Assembly (NCBI GenBank): GCA_025964775.1
Contig: JAOPYE010000009.1
Coordinates: 62,001 to 126,000, forward strand
Direction of reading: 5' to 3'
Source of the DNA: Marmoricola sp.
GTDB taxonomy: Bacteria > Actinomycetota > Actinomycetes > Propionibacteriales > Nocardioidaceae
Length of the DNA: 64,000 bases
The notes below the pieces were generated by a model. That model searched no databases. It was not told the origin of the DNA and was given only the letters and a program-made list of their open reading frames with translations. Shown piece by piece: positions 52,371-60,632 of this stretch (the first letter of the stretch is position 1; every line of letters starts with the position of its first letter). Made by a program: the position numbers and the translations under genes.

Positions 52371-53326
52371 TGGCCTGCTCCTTGCGTGTCGTGGTCGCCG
52401 GTGAGGCTGAGGAACGCCTCTTCCAAGCCCTTGGCTGCAATCTCGATGTCGCGTGCGGAGGTCTGGGTGAGCAGGTAACGTGCCACCGCGTCGCTGTCCT
52501 TGGTATGCACGTAGACCGAGTCGCCGCGCACCTCCACGCTATCGACGCCGGCGATCCCGGCGAGTGCCGTGGTCGCAGTCTCGGCGTTGTCGAGGGTGGC
52601 GCGCACGGTCCGGCCCGAGGCGAGCGACTTGATCTCGCTGCCCGATCCGTCGGCGACGATCTTTCCCTGGCTGATCAGGATGATCCGGTCGGCGTACTGG
52701 TCGGCCTCCTCGAGGTAGTGCGTCGCGAACAGGACCGTGCGGCCCTTCTGCGCATCGCTGCGGATCGAGGACCAGAACGAGCGGCGCCCTTCGACGTCCA
52801 TGCCCGTCGTCGGCTCGTCGAGGAGGAGCAGCGCCGGGTCGGAGAGCAGGGCCATCGCGAATCGAAGCCGCTGCTGCTCGCCTCCGGAGCACCTGGCCAC
52901 GAGGCGATCCGCGATCCCGCTGATGCCGGCGTCGGCGAGGACGTCGTCGGCAGTCCGGGTGTCAGCGAACAGGCTCGCCGTGTACTCGACGGTCTCCTTG
53001 ACGGTCAGGTCCTTGAGCAGGCCACCGGTCTGCATCACGGCCGCAACCAGACCGCGTGCAATCGCCTCGCGCGGCTCGAGCCCGAGAACAGACAGGGAGC
53101 CCGAGGTCGGTGTGGACAGCCCCAGGATCATGTCGATCGTGGTCGTCTTGCCGGCGCCGTTGGGGCCGAGGAAGGCCACCACCTCGCCGGGCTGGATCGA
53201 GAGTTCGATGCCGCGGACAGCGTGCACGTTGCCGAAGTCCTTGGTCACGCCGGTCAGGCTGACCGCGGGGCGGGCGCCCGCCGGGTCGACCGGAGCGAGT
53301 CCGAGATGTTCAGTAGCTGAAGTCAT
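52367..53326 (-). CDS. ABC transporter ATP-binding protein
   Basis: The protein is 319 aa. Walker A is 'LGPNGAGKTTTIDM', the Q-loop region is 'VAAVMQTGGLLKDLT', the signature is 'RCSGGEQQRLRFAM' (CSGGE for LSGGQ), Walker B is 'LLLLDEPTTGMD' and the H-loop is 'FATHYLEEAD'. A ~90-residue C-terminal domain follows, as in drug-export ATPases. It is the first gene of the exporter/two-component operon; a GTCATG...CATGAC palindrome lies 45 bases upstream. Confidence 0.95.
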   Translation of the reverse strand: MTSATEHLGLAPVDPAGARPAVSLTGVTKDFGNVHAVRGIELSIQPGEVVAFLGPNGAGKTTTIDMILGLSTPTSGSLSVLGLEPREAIARGLVAAVMQTGGLLKDLTVKETVEYTASLFADTRTADDVLADAGISGIADRLVARCSGGEQQRLRFAMALLSDPALLLLDEPTTGMDVEGRRSFWSSIRSDAQKGRTVLFATHYLEEADQYADRIILISQGKIVADGSGSEIKSLASGRTVRATLDNAETATTALAGIAGVDSVEVRGDSVYVHTKDSDAVARYLLTQTSARDIEIAAKGLEEAFLSLTGDHDTQGAGQ

Positions 53327-53370
53327 GGCTCCAGCCTGCCCGTATCGGGCGCCGGATGCATCGCCCAGCC

Positions 53371-53389
53371 GTCATGTCCCTGCCATGAC
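53371..53389. promoter_or_regulatory. Palindrome upstream of the exporter operon
   Basis: GTCATGTCCCTGCCATGAC has 6-base perfect arms separated by 7 bases. It lies between the divergent ABC ATPase (start 53326) and acyl-CoA dehydrogenase (start 53415). It is a plausible binding site for the LuxR-type regulator of the same operon, but this is not shown. Confidence 0.5.
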
Positions 53390-53414
53390 ATTTGTCAGAT
53401 GCGAGGATCGCACC

Positions 53415-54584
53415 ATGACCCAGACGCCGCTCGCCCTCTTCGGGACCGACGACCTGATCAGCTCCGAGGACCGGGCCATCCGCGACACCGTCCGCCGCTT
53501 CGTCGACGACCGGCTGCGCCCCTCGATCGCGGAGTGGTTCGAGGCCGGGACCGTGCCGGCCCGCGAGCTGGCCGGCGAGCTGGGCGCCCTGGGCCTGCTC
53601 GGGATGCACCTGGACGGCTACGGCTGCGCCGGTACGTCGGCCACGGCGTACGGCCTGGCCTGCATGGAGCTGGAGGCGGGCGACTCGGGCCTCCGCTCGC
53701 TGGTCTCGGTCCAGGGGTCACTGGCCATGTTCGCGATCCACGAGCACGGCAGCGAGGAGCAGAAGCAGGAGTGGTTGCCGCGGATGGCCACCGGCGAAGC
53801 GATCGGCTGCTTCGGCCTGACCGAAGCCGACTTCGGCTCGAACCCCGGCGGGATGCGCACCCGGGCACGTCAGGAGCCGTCGGGTGACTGGGTCCTGAAC
53901 GGCACCAAGATGTGGATCACGAACGGCTCGGTCGCCGACGTCGCGATCGTCTGGGCACGCGCCGACGACGGTGTCCGCGGGTTCGTCGTACCGACCGGCA
54001 CTCCGGGCTTTTCCGCTCCCGAGATCAGGAGGAAGCTCTCCTTGCGCGCCTCGGTGACCAGCGAGCTCGTCCTCGAGGACGTGCGACTGCCGGCCTCGGC
54101 CGTGCTTCCGGGTGCACAAGGCCTGGCCGGACCGCTGTCCTGCCTGACCGAGGCCCGGTTCGGGATCATCTTCGGTGCGCTCGGCGCGGCCCGGGACTGC
54201 CTGGAGACGACGATCGCGTACACCCGCGCCCGGGAGATCTTCGACAAGCCGCTGGCCGCGTTCCAGCTCTCCCAGGCCAAGCTCGCCGACATGACGCTCG
54301 AGCTCGGCAAGGGGATGCTGCTCGCGCTGCACCTCGGCATGCTGAAGGATGCCGGCACCCTGCGACCAGAACAGGTCAGCCTCGGCAAGCTCAACAACAC
54401 CCGGGAAGCACTGGCGATCGCTCGGGAGTGCCGGACGCTACTCGGTGCCAACGGGATCACGCTGGAGTACCCGGTGCTCCGGCACGCCAACAACCTCGAA
54501 TCGGTGATCACCTACGAGGGCACCTCCGAGGTCCACCAGCTGGTGATCGGCCAGGCGCTGACCGGGGAGAGTGCGTTTCGGTAG
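53415..54584 (+). CDS. Acyl-CoA dehydrogenase (glutaryl-CoA dehydrogenase-like)
   Basis: The protein is 389 aa from ATG 53415; the 615-aa track ORF is a fusion artefact. FAD/substrate signatures are 'CFGLTEADFGSNPGGMRT' and 'WVLNGTKMWITNGSVADVAIV'. The C-terminal 'ESVITYEGTSEVHQLVIGQAL' carries the catalytic Glu (YEGT). The early part 'YGLACMELEAGDSGLRSLVS' is characteristic of the glutaryl-CoA dehydrogenase branch. It oxidises acyl-CoA, possibly in lysine or glutarate breakdown. It is divergent from the ABC exporter. Confidence 0.93.
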   Translation: MTQTPLALFGTDDLISSEDRAIRDTVRRFVDDRLRPSIAEWFEAGTVPARELAGELGALGLLGMHLDGYGCAGTSATAYGLACMELEAGDSGLRSLVSVQGSLAMFAIHEHGSEEQKQEWLPRMATGEAIGCFGLTEADFGSNPGGMRTRARQEPSGDWVLNGTKMWITNGSVADVAIVWARADDGVRGFVVPTGTPGFSAPEIRRKLSLRASVTSELVLEDVRLPASAVLPGAQGLAGPLSCLTEARFGIIFGALGAARDCLETTIAYTRAREIFDKPLAAFQLSQAKLADMTLELGKGMLLALHLGMLKDAGTLRPEQVSLGKLNNTREALAIARECRTLLGANGITLEYPVLRHANNLESVITYEGTSEVHQLVIGQALTGESAFR

Positions 54585-54596
54585 CGGGTCTCGACA

Positions 54597-55523
54597 CTAA
54601 AAGCCGAGCTTGCGCAGCTGCTTGGGATCGCGCTGCCAGTCCTTCGCGATCTTGACCCGCAGGTCGAGGTAGACCGGGGTACCGAGGATCGCCTCGATCT
54701 GCTGGCGGGCCGCGGTGCCGACCTCGCGGAGCCGCGCTCCCTTGTGACCGATGATGATGCCCTTCTGGGAGTCACGTTCGACGTACAGGTTCGCGTGGAT
54801 GTAGAGCAGCGGCTTGTCGGCGGGGCGATCCTCCTTCAGGCCCATCTCCTCGACGACCACGGCGATCGAGTGCGGGAGCTCGTCGCGGACGCCTTCGAGG
54901 GACGCCTCGCGGATCAGCTCGGCGACGATCGCCTCCTCGGGCGCATCGGACAGGTCCCCGTCCGGGTAGAGCTGCGGCCCCTCGGGGAGCTGCTCGACCA
55001 GCAGGTCGGCCAGCAGCTGGACCTGGTCGCCGGACTTCGCCGAGACCGGGACGATCTGGGCCCACTCGGTCCCGGTCTCGCGACCGAGCTCGGCGATCGC
55101 GAGCAGGTGCCGACCCAGCTGCTCGGAGGTGACCAGGTCGGTCTTCGTCGCGATCGCGAACTTGATCGACTTCCGCACCTTGGCCAGCTCGTTGACGATG
55201 AAACGGTCGCCGGGACCCGGCTTCTCGTTGGCCGGGAAGCAGACCGCGACCACGTCGACCTCGGACCAGGTCGTCCTGACCAGGTCGTTGAGGCGCTCAC
55301 CGAGCAGGGTCCGCGGACGGTGCAGGCCCGGCGTGTCGACCAGCACCAGCTGGGCGTCGTCGCGGTGCACGATCCCGCGCACGACCGTCCGGGTCGTCTG
55401 CGGCTTCGAGGACGTGATCACGACCTTGGAACCGACCAGCGCGTTCGTCAGCGTCGACTTGCCGGCGTTCGGGCGGCCGACGAAGCACGCGAAGCCACTC
55501 TTGTAGCCGGGTTCCGTGCTCAT
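54597..55523 (-). CDS. era: GTPase Era
   Basis: The protein is 308 aa from ATG 55523; the 526-aa track ORF is a wrong-frame fusion. The G motifs are 'GRPNAGKSTLTNAL' (G1), 'PQTTR' (G2), 'DTPGLHRPR' (G3), 'TKTD' (G4) and 'PVSAKSG' (G5). The C-terminal KH domain has 'GIIIGHKGARLREVG'. It binds 16S rRNA and assists 30S assembly. In mycobacteria era follows the small deaminase-like gene directly; here four genes (tmsA/tmsB-like pair, GH43-like, siderophore-type flavoprotein) stand between them. Confidence 0.96.
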   Translation of the reverse strand: MSTEPGYKSGFACFVGRPNAGKSTLTNALVGSKVVITSSKPQTTRTVVRGIVHRDDAQLVLVDTPGLHRPRTLLGERLNDLVRTTWSEVDVVAVCFPANEKPGPGDRFIVNELAKVRKSIKFAIATKTDLVTSEQLGRHLLAIAELGRETGTEWAQIVPVSAKSGDQVQLLADLLVEQLPEGPQLYPDGDLSDAPEEAIVAELIREASLEGVRDELPHSIAVVVEEMGLKEDRPADKPLLYIHANLYVERDSQKGIIIGHKGARLREVGTAARQQIEAILGTPVYLDLRVKIAKDWQRDPKQLRKLGF

Positions 55524-56305
55524 GTCCTGCCCTCTGACTGCGCGCCTCGCGCCTTGTCGTAGTCGTCCCAGATCTGCTCGTCGCTCTTGCCGGCAGCCTT
55601 GCCTGCCGCGTAGATCGGGCCCGGATCCACGGCGCGGCGCTGGCGCCCCCGGCTTCCGCTCCAGTAGCCCATCACGTCGTACGCCGTCGAGGCCCAGCCG
55701 AGGTCCTGGCGCACGTGCCGGCGGATGTCGCGCATCTGCGCGGACTCGCCGGCCATCCAGAAGTAGCCGGCGCCGTCGGGCCACTCGAGCCCGCGCACGA
55801 ATTCGGCCAGGCCGCTCTGCTCGGCCCCCGGAGCGTCGACCCAGGTGATCGGGAGGTCGGTGTAGCCCGAGAGCGGGTGGTCCGGCGTCTCGACGTAGGC
55901 ACGCACCGGAAGATCCAGGGTCTCGCCGATCCGCGTGATCGCCGGCAGCCCGGTCAGATCGCCGACCAGCACCACCCACTGGGCATCGAGCGGCAGGTCG
56001 AACGACCCCTTGGGCGCGGACAGGCCGACCACGTCGCCGACACAGTCCGTCTGCGCCCATTCGGTCACCAGGCCCGCGTCGTGGATGACGACGTCGAGCA
56101 CCAGCGCGTCCTCGACCCACGAGCGCACGGTGTAGTAGCGGGTCTGGAACTGGCCGGGCACCGTCAGGGCCACCCATTCGTCCGGGACACCCGTGCTCGC
56201 AAAGCCGTCAATCCCCGTCAGCGTGATCCGGACCAGGTGGTCACCGAGGACCTCGCGAGCGGAAACCGTGCCGGAAAAGGCGCGGGTATCTGGACGGGCG
56301 TTCAC
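55520..56305 (-). CDS. Siderophore-interacting flavoprotein (SIP family)
   Basis: The protein is 261 aa. The FAD-binding domain has 'QTRYYTVRSWVEDALVLDVVIH' (the RxYTxR-type signature) and 'GDVVGLSAPKGSFDL'. The C-terminal SIP domain contains 'YFWMAGESAQMRDIRRHVRQDLGW' and 'MGYWSGSRGR'. It likely uses flavin to reduce ferric siderophores and release iron in the cytoplasm. It overlaps era by 4 bases (translational coupling), an unusual partner for era. Confidence 0.93.
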   Translation of the reverse strand: MNARPDTRAFSGTVSAREVLGDHLVRITLTGIDGFASTGVPDEWVALTVPGQFQTRYYTVRSWVEDALVLDVVIHDAGLVTEWAQTDCVGDVVGLSAPKGSFDLPLDAQWVVLVGDLTGLPAITRIGETLDLPVRAYVETPDHPLSGYTDLPITWVDAPGAEQSGLAEFVRGLEWPDGAGYFWMAGESAQMRDIRRHVRQDLGWASTAYDVMGYWSGSRGRQRRAVDPGPIYAAGKAAGKSDEQIWDDYDKARGAQSEGRT

Positions 56306-56351
56306 CGGGCAAGATTAGGGCACGCTCCGGCACGGCCCTCCCGCGACGACC

Positions 56352-57425
56352 TCACTCCCGCGCGACGACCACCAGGTCGCCGGTGCGCGCAGCCCGCAGG
56401 GTGGCGATGTGCAACCGGCGCTGCGGGCAGCCGAGCGTGGCGCCCAGACAGTCCGTCGACGTGGGATAGCCGACCGCCCCCGCTCGCCAGGCATGGTAGG
56501 CGAGACGCAGCCGCCCCAACCTGTCCAGGAACGGAGACGGACCGCCGGGCCCGGCGATGTCGCCTCCGGTGGCCAGCAACGGGCGCTTGAGCGGTCGTCG
56601 GCAGTCGCCGGACAGGTTCTTGCAGATCAGGTAGCCGATCGCGTAGCGCGTCGACGCGTACGAATTGGCCGAGTAGAAGAGGTACAGGCGGCCATGGAAC
56701 CGGATCATCGCCGGGTTCTCGATGATCGAGCCCTCCCAGGGTTGCCGCACCCGGGCCAGGACATGGTTCGACCCGGGCGTGGTGAGGACAGCGGTCGCGG
56801 CGAGGTTCATCGGAGTCGACATGAGCCGCGCGGGATGGTGGTCTGCCTTCCAGATCAGCCACGGACGCCCGGTCGGCGCCACGATGATCTGGGGATCGAT
56901 CGCCCCCAGCGTGGGGCAGACGACCGGACCCGTCGAGGTGTCGACGAACGGCCCGAGCGGCCTGCTGCCGGTGGCGACCGAGATGCACATCTTCTGGCCG
57001 GGGGCTCCCCCGACCTGGGTGGCATAGGCGAGGACGTACCGCCCGGGACCCAACCGGGTCATCGACGGTGCCCACGTGGTCGCGACGAAGCGGCCGTCGC
57101 TGAGTGCGCTACCGGCCGACCAGACCGGTGTGCGAGGCAGTGCGTCGCCCGACGGGTTCGTCGCCGTTGCTGGCGCCGCCCGCCAGGTGCGCAGGTTCGC
57201 CGACGTCAGGGTCGGGACGTTGAGGCCGTCGCTGGTCGTCGAGTAGGCGTAGAAGGTGTCGCCCACGCGCAGGACCGACGGATCCGGGAAGTCACCGGAA
57301 TAGATCTGCCCGGGCACGAGCAGGTCCTGCCCCAGCGGAGCCGGACGAGCCTGCGAGACGCCGGTTGCGACCCCGGTCAGGAGCACTGCGACCAGCAGCG
57401 TGGTGAGGACCCGAGACCGAGGCAC
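56352..57425 (-). CDS. Secreted GH43-like beta-propeller glycosidase
   Basis: The protein is 357 aa with a signal peptide (residues 1-26, ending SQA). The propeller signature is 'YSGDFPDPSVLRVGDTFYAYST' (Asp base), with the general-acid region 'GSIIENPAMIRF' (Glu) and the middle 'GAIDPQIIVAPTGRPWLIW' (Asp). This is the five-bladed GH43 layout, so it probably hydrolyses arabinan/xylan or related furanosides outside the cell. The exact sugar is not fixed. It ends 46 bases before the SIP gene and is preceded by tmsB. Confidence 0.86.
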   Translation of the reverse strand: MPRSRVLTTLLVAVLLTGVATGVSQARPAPLGQDLLVPGQIYSGDFPDPSVLRVGDTFYAYSTTSDGLNVPTLTSANLRTWRAAPATATNPSGDALPRTPVWSAGSALSDGRFVATTWAPSMTRLGPGRYVLAYATQVGGAPGQKMCISVATGSRPLGPFVDTSTGPVVCPTLGAIDPQIIVAPTGRPWLIWKADHHPARLMSTPMNLAATAVLTTPGSNHVLARVRQPWEGSIIENPAMIRFHGRLYLFYSANSYASTRYAIGYLICKNLSGDCRRPLKRPLLATGGDIAGPGGPSPFLDRLGRLRLAYHAWRAGAVGYPTSTDCLGATLGCPQRRLHIATLRAARTGDLVVVARE

Positions 57426-57434
57426 GAGCGCCTG

Positions 57435-58730
57435 TCAGCTGGTCCAGGTCGGGCGCAGCGGGAAGGCGCCGGCACCGTCCGGAGTCGTCTTGCCGGCGAG
57501 CACCTGGTGGAGCTGGATCTCGTTGGTCTCGAAGCCCATCCGCGAGCCGGCCATGTACAGGCCCCAGACCCGCGCGGTGCCCTCGCCGACCTCGGCGACG
57601 CACTCGTCCCAGTGCTCGACCAGGTTGCGGTTCCAGCCGGCCAGGGTCTTCGCGTAGTGGATCCGGAGGTTCTCCTCGTGCTGCACCTCCAGCCCGGCGT
57701 CCTGGATCTCGGTGATGATCCGACCGGACCCGGTCAGCTCGCCGTCGGGGAAGACGTACCGGTCGATGAAGGCGCCGGTGCTGGTCCTCTTGTTGTCCGC
57801 ACGCGTGATCGAGTGGTTGAGCAGCCGGCCGCGGGGGGTGAGCTTGTCGCGCAGGTAGCCGAAGTACGCCGGGTAGTTCGCCACTCCGATGTGCTCGGTG
57901 AGCCCGATCGAGCTGATCGCGTCGAAGGCGCCTTCCTCGACGTCGCGGTAGTCGAGGTGTCTGACCTCGGCCAGGTCGTCCAGGCCCTCCTCCTTGATCT
58001 TGTTCTGCGCCCAGGAGGCCTGCTCGGCCGAGAGGGTGACGCCCAGCGCCTTGACGCCGTACTCCCGAGCGGCGTGGCGCACCATCCCGCCCCAGCCGCA
58101 GCCGACGTCGAGGAGTCGGTGGCCCGGCTCGAGGCCGAGCTTGCGCGCCACCAGGTCGTACTTGGCGAACTGGGCCTCCTCCAGCGTCGCGTCCTCGGTC
58201 GGGTAGCACGCGCAGGTGTAGGTCATCGACGGCCCGAGGACCAGCTCGTAGAAGCGGTTGGAGACGTCGTAGTGGTGGTGGATCACCTCGGCGTCGCGCT
58301 CCGGCGAGTGCAGCATGCCTTCGACGATCCGGCGCCACCGGGGCAGGTGCTCCTGCTCGGGCACCGGCGGCGGGATGAGCTGGGCGATGCCGACCGTGCG
58401 CAGGATGGCGATCAGCTCGGTGGGCGTCGGAGTCCGGAACTTCAGTCCGTTCTTGCTGCCCTTGACCTGCATCAGCGCTGGATACGGGTCGCCGGGGTGG
58501 GCGCCGGTGATCACCAGGTCACCCATGACGTAGGCCCGCGCGAGCCCCAGGTCGCCCGGCGCCGTGAGCAGGTAGGACAGGCCACGCTCGGTGCGCAGGT
58601 CGAGGCCGAACTCGGCGGTGTCGGGACCGGCGAAGCTGCCGTCGTACGCGGTGAACCGGAAGGGGATCTCGCCGATGAGCAGCGAGGTGAACGCGTCGGC
58701 GATCGAGGTCGTGGGTGCGAGGATGCTCAT
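57435..58730 (-). CDS. tmsB: SAM-dependent fatty acid methyltransferase, tmsB/BfaB-like (cyclopropane synthase family)
   Basis: The protein is 431 aa. The SAM-binding motif is 'LLDVGCGWGGMVRHAARE', with 'SNRFYELVLGPSMTYTCACY' (a CFA-synthase signature) and 'ISSIGLTEHIG'. It transfers a methyl or methylene group to an unsaturated phospholipid acyl chain. Directly upstream and 9 bases away is an FAD oxidoreductase, the pairing that makes 10-methyl branched fatty acids such as tuberculostearate (BfaA/BfaB in mycobacteria). Without that pairing it would simply be called a cyclopropane synthase. Confidence 0.87.
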   Translation of the reverse strand: MSILAPTTSIADAFTSLLIGEIPFRFTAYDGSFAGPDTAEFGLDLRTERGLSYLLTAPGDLGLARAYVMGDLVITGAHPGDPYPALMQVKGSKNGLKFRTPTPTELIAILRTVGIAQLIPPPVPEQEHLPRWRRIVEGMLHSPERDAEVIHHHYDVSNRFYELVLGPSMTYTCACYPTEDATLEEAQFAKYDLVARKLGLEPGHRLLDVGCGWGGMVRHAAREYGVKALGVTLSAEQASWAQNKIKEEGLDDLAEVRHLDYRDVEEGAFDAISSIGLTEHIGVANYPAYFGYLRDKLTPRGRLLNHSITRADNKRTSTGAFIDRYVFPDGELTGSGRIITEIQDAGLEVQHEENLRIHYAKTLAGWNRNLVEHWDECVAEVGEGTARVWGLYMAGSRMGFETNEIQLHQVLAGKTTPDGAGAFPLRPTWTS

Positions 58731-58739
58731 CGTCGTTCC

Positions 58740-60116
58740 TTATCCATTCTTGGCGGCCTTGTCGTACAGACTGATCAATCGGTCCTGCGGGTCGTAACGC
58801 TGCTTGACCGCCGCGAGATTCCGCCCGTCGTAGAGCGCGTCGAACGTCTCCCGGTCGTAGAACGACTCGGAGTACAGCGACTTGTGGCCACCGAGCTCGC
58901 GGACCTTGGCCTCGATCGCGCGGTTGCGCGGCGCGTTGACCCGGTCCGGACCGACGTGCACCGTTCCCCAGAAGCCAGCGTTCACGTAGACCTTGCCCGG
59001 CTCGAGCGGGTAGGAGGGCCAGTCCTCGCGGGCCAGCAACGGGCACAACCACACGGGACGCATGCCCACCGCCTCGTCGAACCAGTCCAGGAAGTCCCCG
59101 AGCCGTTCGACCGGGACCTCGACATCCTGGATCACCCGTTCGCGCAGGGCCCGTCCGGCGCGCCGGTCCAGGCGGTCGGCGATCCCGAAGCGCCGGTCGA
59201 TGCCGAGCAGCTTCATGTAGACGTCCGAGCGTCGCCAGCGTCGCGGCCAGAGGCGCCTGATCCTCGGGTCCTGGGCACCGAACGCCCCCGAGCACCAGAA
59301 CCAGTCGGTGTCCCAGCGCCACAGGTAGTCGTGCATCGTCAGCCGGTCGCTCTCGCGCTGCTGGATCGAGCGGAAGTAGATGTCCTGGCCCGTGTAGTCG
59401 GATGGCCCTGTGTCCGAGGTGGCCCCACGTTCATCGGTCCAGCGCGCCAGGGTCAGGTAGTACTCCCCCGGCTCGAACGCGACCCCGTCCATCCCGTCGA
59501 CCCGTTCGCCCTGCCAGGTGCCGGTCTCGGCGATCTCCGCGATCGCCGTGGAGAGCTTGTCGGTCTCGTGGAACCGCACGTGGCGCAGGGCGACGAAGGC
59601 CGGCACTGGCTCGAGGCGGATCCGCAGCCGGGTTGCGTATCCCAGCGATCCGTAGGAGTTCGGGAACGTCCGGAACAGGTCGGCGTGGGTGTCCGGAGAG
59701 CAGCTGACCACCTCACCGGCACCGGTGAAGACGTCCATCTCGAGGACCGACTCGTGCGGCAGACCGTTGCGGAACGAGGTGGACTCGATGCCGAGTCCGG
59801 TGACAGCACCGCCGAGGGTGATCGTCCGCAGCTGCGGGACGACGTACGGGATCAGGCCGAACTTCAGGGTTTCAGCGACCAGGTCCTCGTACGTGCACAT
59901 CCCTTGCACGTCCGCTGTCTGCGCCCGGGTGTCGATCGAGATCACGCCGCCGAGCCAGCCGACGTCGAGTCCCGGCGAGGTCGACGCCGCGCGCTCCCGG
60001 AAGAGGTTGGAGGTCTTCTTGGCCAGGCGGACCGTCTGGTTCGGAGCGATCGCGGCATACGAGGCCCGCAGCCGGTCCACGGCCACGTCGTGCGAAGCAG
60101 TCCCGATCAAGCCCAC
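58740..60116 (-). CDS. tmsA: FAD-dependent oxidoreductase, tmsA/BfaA-like
   Basis: The protein is 458 aa. It has an N-terminal FAD-binding domain of the BBE/DHCR24 type ('LDVGWLGGVISIDTRAQTADVQGM', 'IPYVVPQLRTITLGGAVTGLGIES') and a C-terminal part with 'KVYVNAGFWGTV' and 'HKSLYSESFYDRE'. Homologues (BfaA, Rv0449c) reduce the 10-methylene intermediate to a 10-methyl acyl chain after the methyltransferase has acted. It is translationally linked to tmsB. No membrane anchor is seen. Confidence 0.85.
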   Translation of the reverse strand: MGLIGTASHDVAVDRLRASYAAIAPNQTVRLAKKTSNLFRERAASTSPGLDVGWLGGVISIDTRAQTADVQGMCTYEDLVAETLKFGLIPYVVPQLRTITLGGAVTGLGIESTSFRNGLPHESVLEMDVFTGAGEVVSCSPDTHADLFRTFPNSYGSLGYATRLRIRLEPVPAFVALRHVRFHETDKLSTAIAEIAETGTWQGERVDGMDGVAFEPGEYYLTLARWTDERGATSDTGPSDYTGQDIYFRSIQQRESDRLTMHDYLWRWDTDWFWCSGAFGAQDPRIRRLWPRRWRRSDVYMKLLGIDRRFGIADRLDRRAGRALRERVIQDVEVPVERLGDFLDWFDEAVGMRPVWLCPLLAREDWPSYPLEPGKVYVNAGFWGTVHVGPDRVNAPRNRAIEAKVRELGGHKSLYSESFYDRETFDALYDGRNLAAVKQRYDPQDRLISLYDKAAKNG

Positions 60117-60170
60117 ACCTGCACGATATCGCTACCGGAGGCGCCCTCCGCAACAAGTTTCGCAGGCTGT

Positions 60171-60509
60171 TCAGCTGGAGAGACGGGAGCCGATCGTTCC
60201 GGCAGGGTCCCCCAGGTGCACCGGGACACCGGGACCGGCGAAGTCCCGAAGGGCCTCGAGGTCGCTCGCGGCCAGCTCGGTGTCGCCGAGCACGACCACC
60301 GCTTCCGCGCCCTGCGCGCCGCTCGAGACCGCCATCGCCAGGCAGACGCCGAGCGCGGACACCTGCAGCGAGGGCAGGTCGACCGTGGCACCGGCGTAGG
60401 TGCGCCCGTCGAGATCGCGCAGGGCGGCGCCCTGGGCGGCACGGGTGCGAGCCCGCGTTGCTCGGGCCAGCACGACCAGCTTGTTGTCCTCGGCACTCAG
60501 GGCATCCAC
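60171..60509 (-). CDS. Cytidine deaminase-like small protein (Rv2365c type)
   Basis: The protein is 112 aa. It resembles the cytidine deaminase fold by length and order ('KLVVLARATRARTRAAQGAAL', then 'ALGVCLAMAVSSGAQGAEAVVVLGD'). The zinc-binding HAE/PCxxC motifs of true deaminases are missing, so it is probably inactive. Its place after the CNNM and YbeY genes and before era is conserved in actinobacteria. The function is unknown. It is preceded by a 12-bp inverted repeat. Confidence 0.82.
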   Translation of the reverse strand: MDALSAEDNKLVVLARATRARTRAAQGAALRDLDGRTYAGATVDLPSLQVSALGVCLAMAVSSGAQGAEAVVVLGDTELAASDLEALRDFAGPGVPVHLGDPAGTIGSRLSS

Positions 60510-60563
60510 GGCCGCGAGTGTACGGCTGCCCAGGAACAGGAACTGCCGAGGGGCGGCGATACT

Positions 60564-60614
60564 CCGGCACGTTCTGGCCCCACATCACGCCCGAGAAGGG
60601 CAAGAACGTGCCGG
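60564..60614. repeat. Long-armed inverted repeat in the CNNM-deaminase gap
   Basis: CCGGCACGTTCT and AGAACGTGCCGG are perfect 12-base arms, 27 bases apart, in the 123-base gap between two same-strand genes. It can form a large hairpin. No T-run follows, so an attenuator or operator is as likely as a terminator. Confidence 0.7.
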
Positions 60615-60632
60615 ATTATCGGCTTCGCTGGG

